This document shows positions 40,707 through 40,750 of a DNA stretch of 40,750 nt, one piece after another. A model generated the notes under the pieces. That model was not told where the DNA came from, searched no databases, and saw nothing but the letters and a program-made list of their open reading frames with translations. The DNA lies in assembly GCA_022616615.1 (NCBI GenBank), contig JAKEER010000001.1, positions 1 through 40,750 on the forward strand. The letters run 5' to 3'. Position numbers and translations under genes: made by a program. This DNA is from Acidobacteriota bacterium (GTDB taxonomy: Bacteria; Acidobacteriota; Terriglobia; Versatilivoradales; Versatilivoraceae). The stretch's first letter is position 1. The number at the start of each line of letters is the position of its first letter.

Positions 40707-40750
40707 AGAACCCCAATCTCACACAACAGAGCTGAGCCGGCGCAATGCGC
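40707..40750. other. right edge
   Basis: 44 bases after the malate synthase stop; nothing recognisable. Confidence 0.5.

Overview
The window looks like chromosomal DNA of an Acidobacteriota-type soil or sediment bacterium. That is inferred from a large Oar-like outer-membrane receptor with an N-terminal carboxypeptidase-regulatory domain, a multiheme-cytochrome/TPR lipoprotein, a Tat-exported SelA-like PLP protein, an alkaline-phosphatase-superfamily enzyme, and many small inverted-repeat elements between genes. No rRNA, tRNA, CRISPR array, integrase or transposase gene was found. I recognise 24 protein-coding genes with reasonable support, plus one frameshifted gene, one gene remnant and one doubtful small ORF.

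Left part (1-7.2 kb): an MFS anion/sugar-acid type permease (-), a family B DNA polymerase (+) and a Wzm/Wzt-type ABC polysaccharide exporter pair (-). The exporter pair is followed (upstream on its strand) by a MITE-like element and a 190-bp foldback element.

Centre left (7.2-16.4 kb, all -): five closely spaced genes read in the order Oar-like receptor, DASS/SLC13 anion permease, methyltransferase, paralogous methyltransferase, and a free-standing NRPS-like A-T-TE enzyme. This is the best candidate for an undescribed system. The A domain seems to lack the Asp that binds an alpha-amino group, and the thioesterase carries Cys in place of the usual Ser, so the product may be a small alpha-keto- or hydroxy-acid-derived metabolite that is then methylated. 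The permease gene is broken by a one-base deletion in a G7 run.

Centre right (17-30.4 kb): glnA, an AI-2E/PerM family permease, a truncated dipeptidase remnant, a seven-CXXCH/TPR lipoprotein, a Bcp peroxiredoxin, a Yip1-like membrane protein that overlaps speA, an alkaline-phosphatase-superfamily enzyme whose last residues come from an intergenic repeat, an uncharacterised membrane protein with an Oxa1/EMC3-like layout, and the Tat/SelA-like protein.

Right part (30.4-40.75 kb): a possible tiny PEP-CTERM-like protein, a single-domain response regulator, a minus-strand group of small genes (HTH-like, DUF1059, YtxH), an ABC exporter half-transporter, a HAD phosphatase fused to a HerA-like ATPase, and a divergent malate synthase A.

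At least a dozen inverted-repeat elements from several families lie between genes. Two copies of one MITE-like family are in opposite orientation and bracket about 12 kb that contains the NRPS-like locus and glnA. All family assignments come from reading the sequence by eye; no database search was run.
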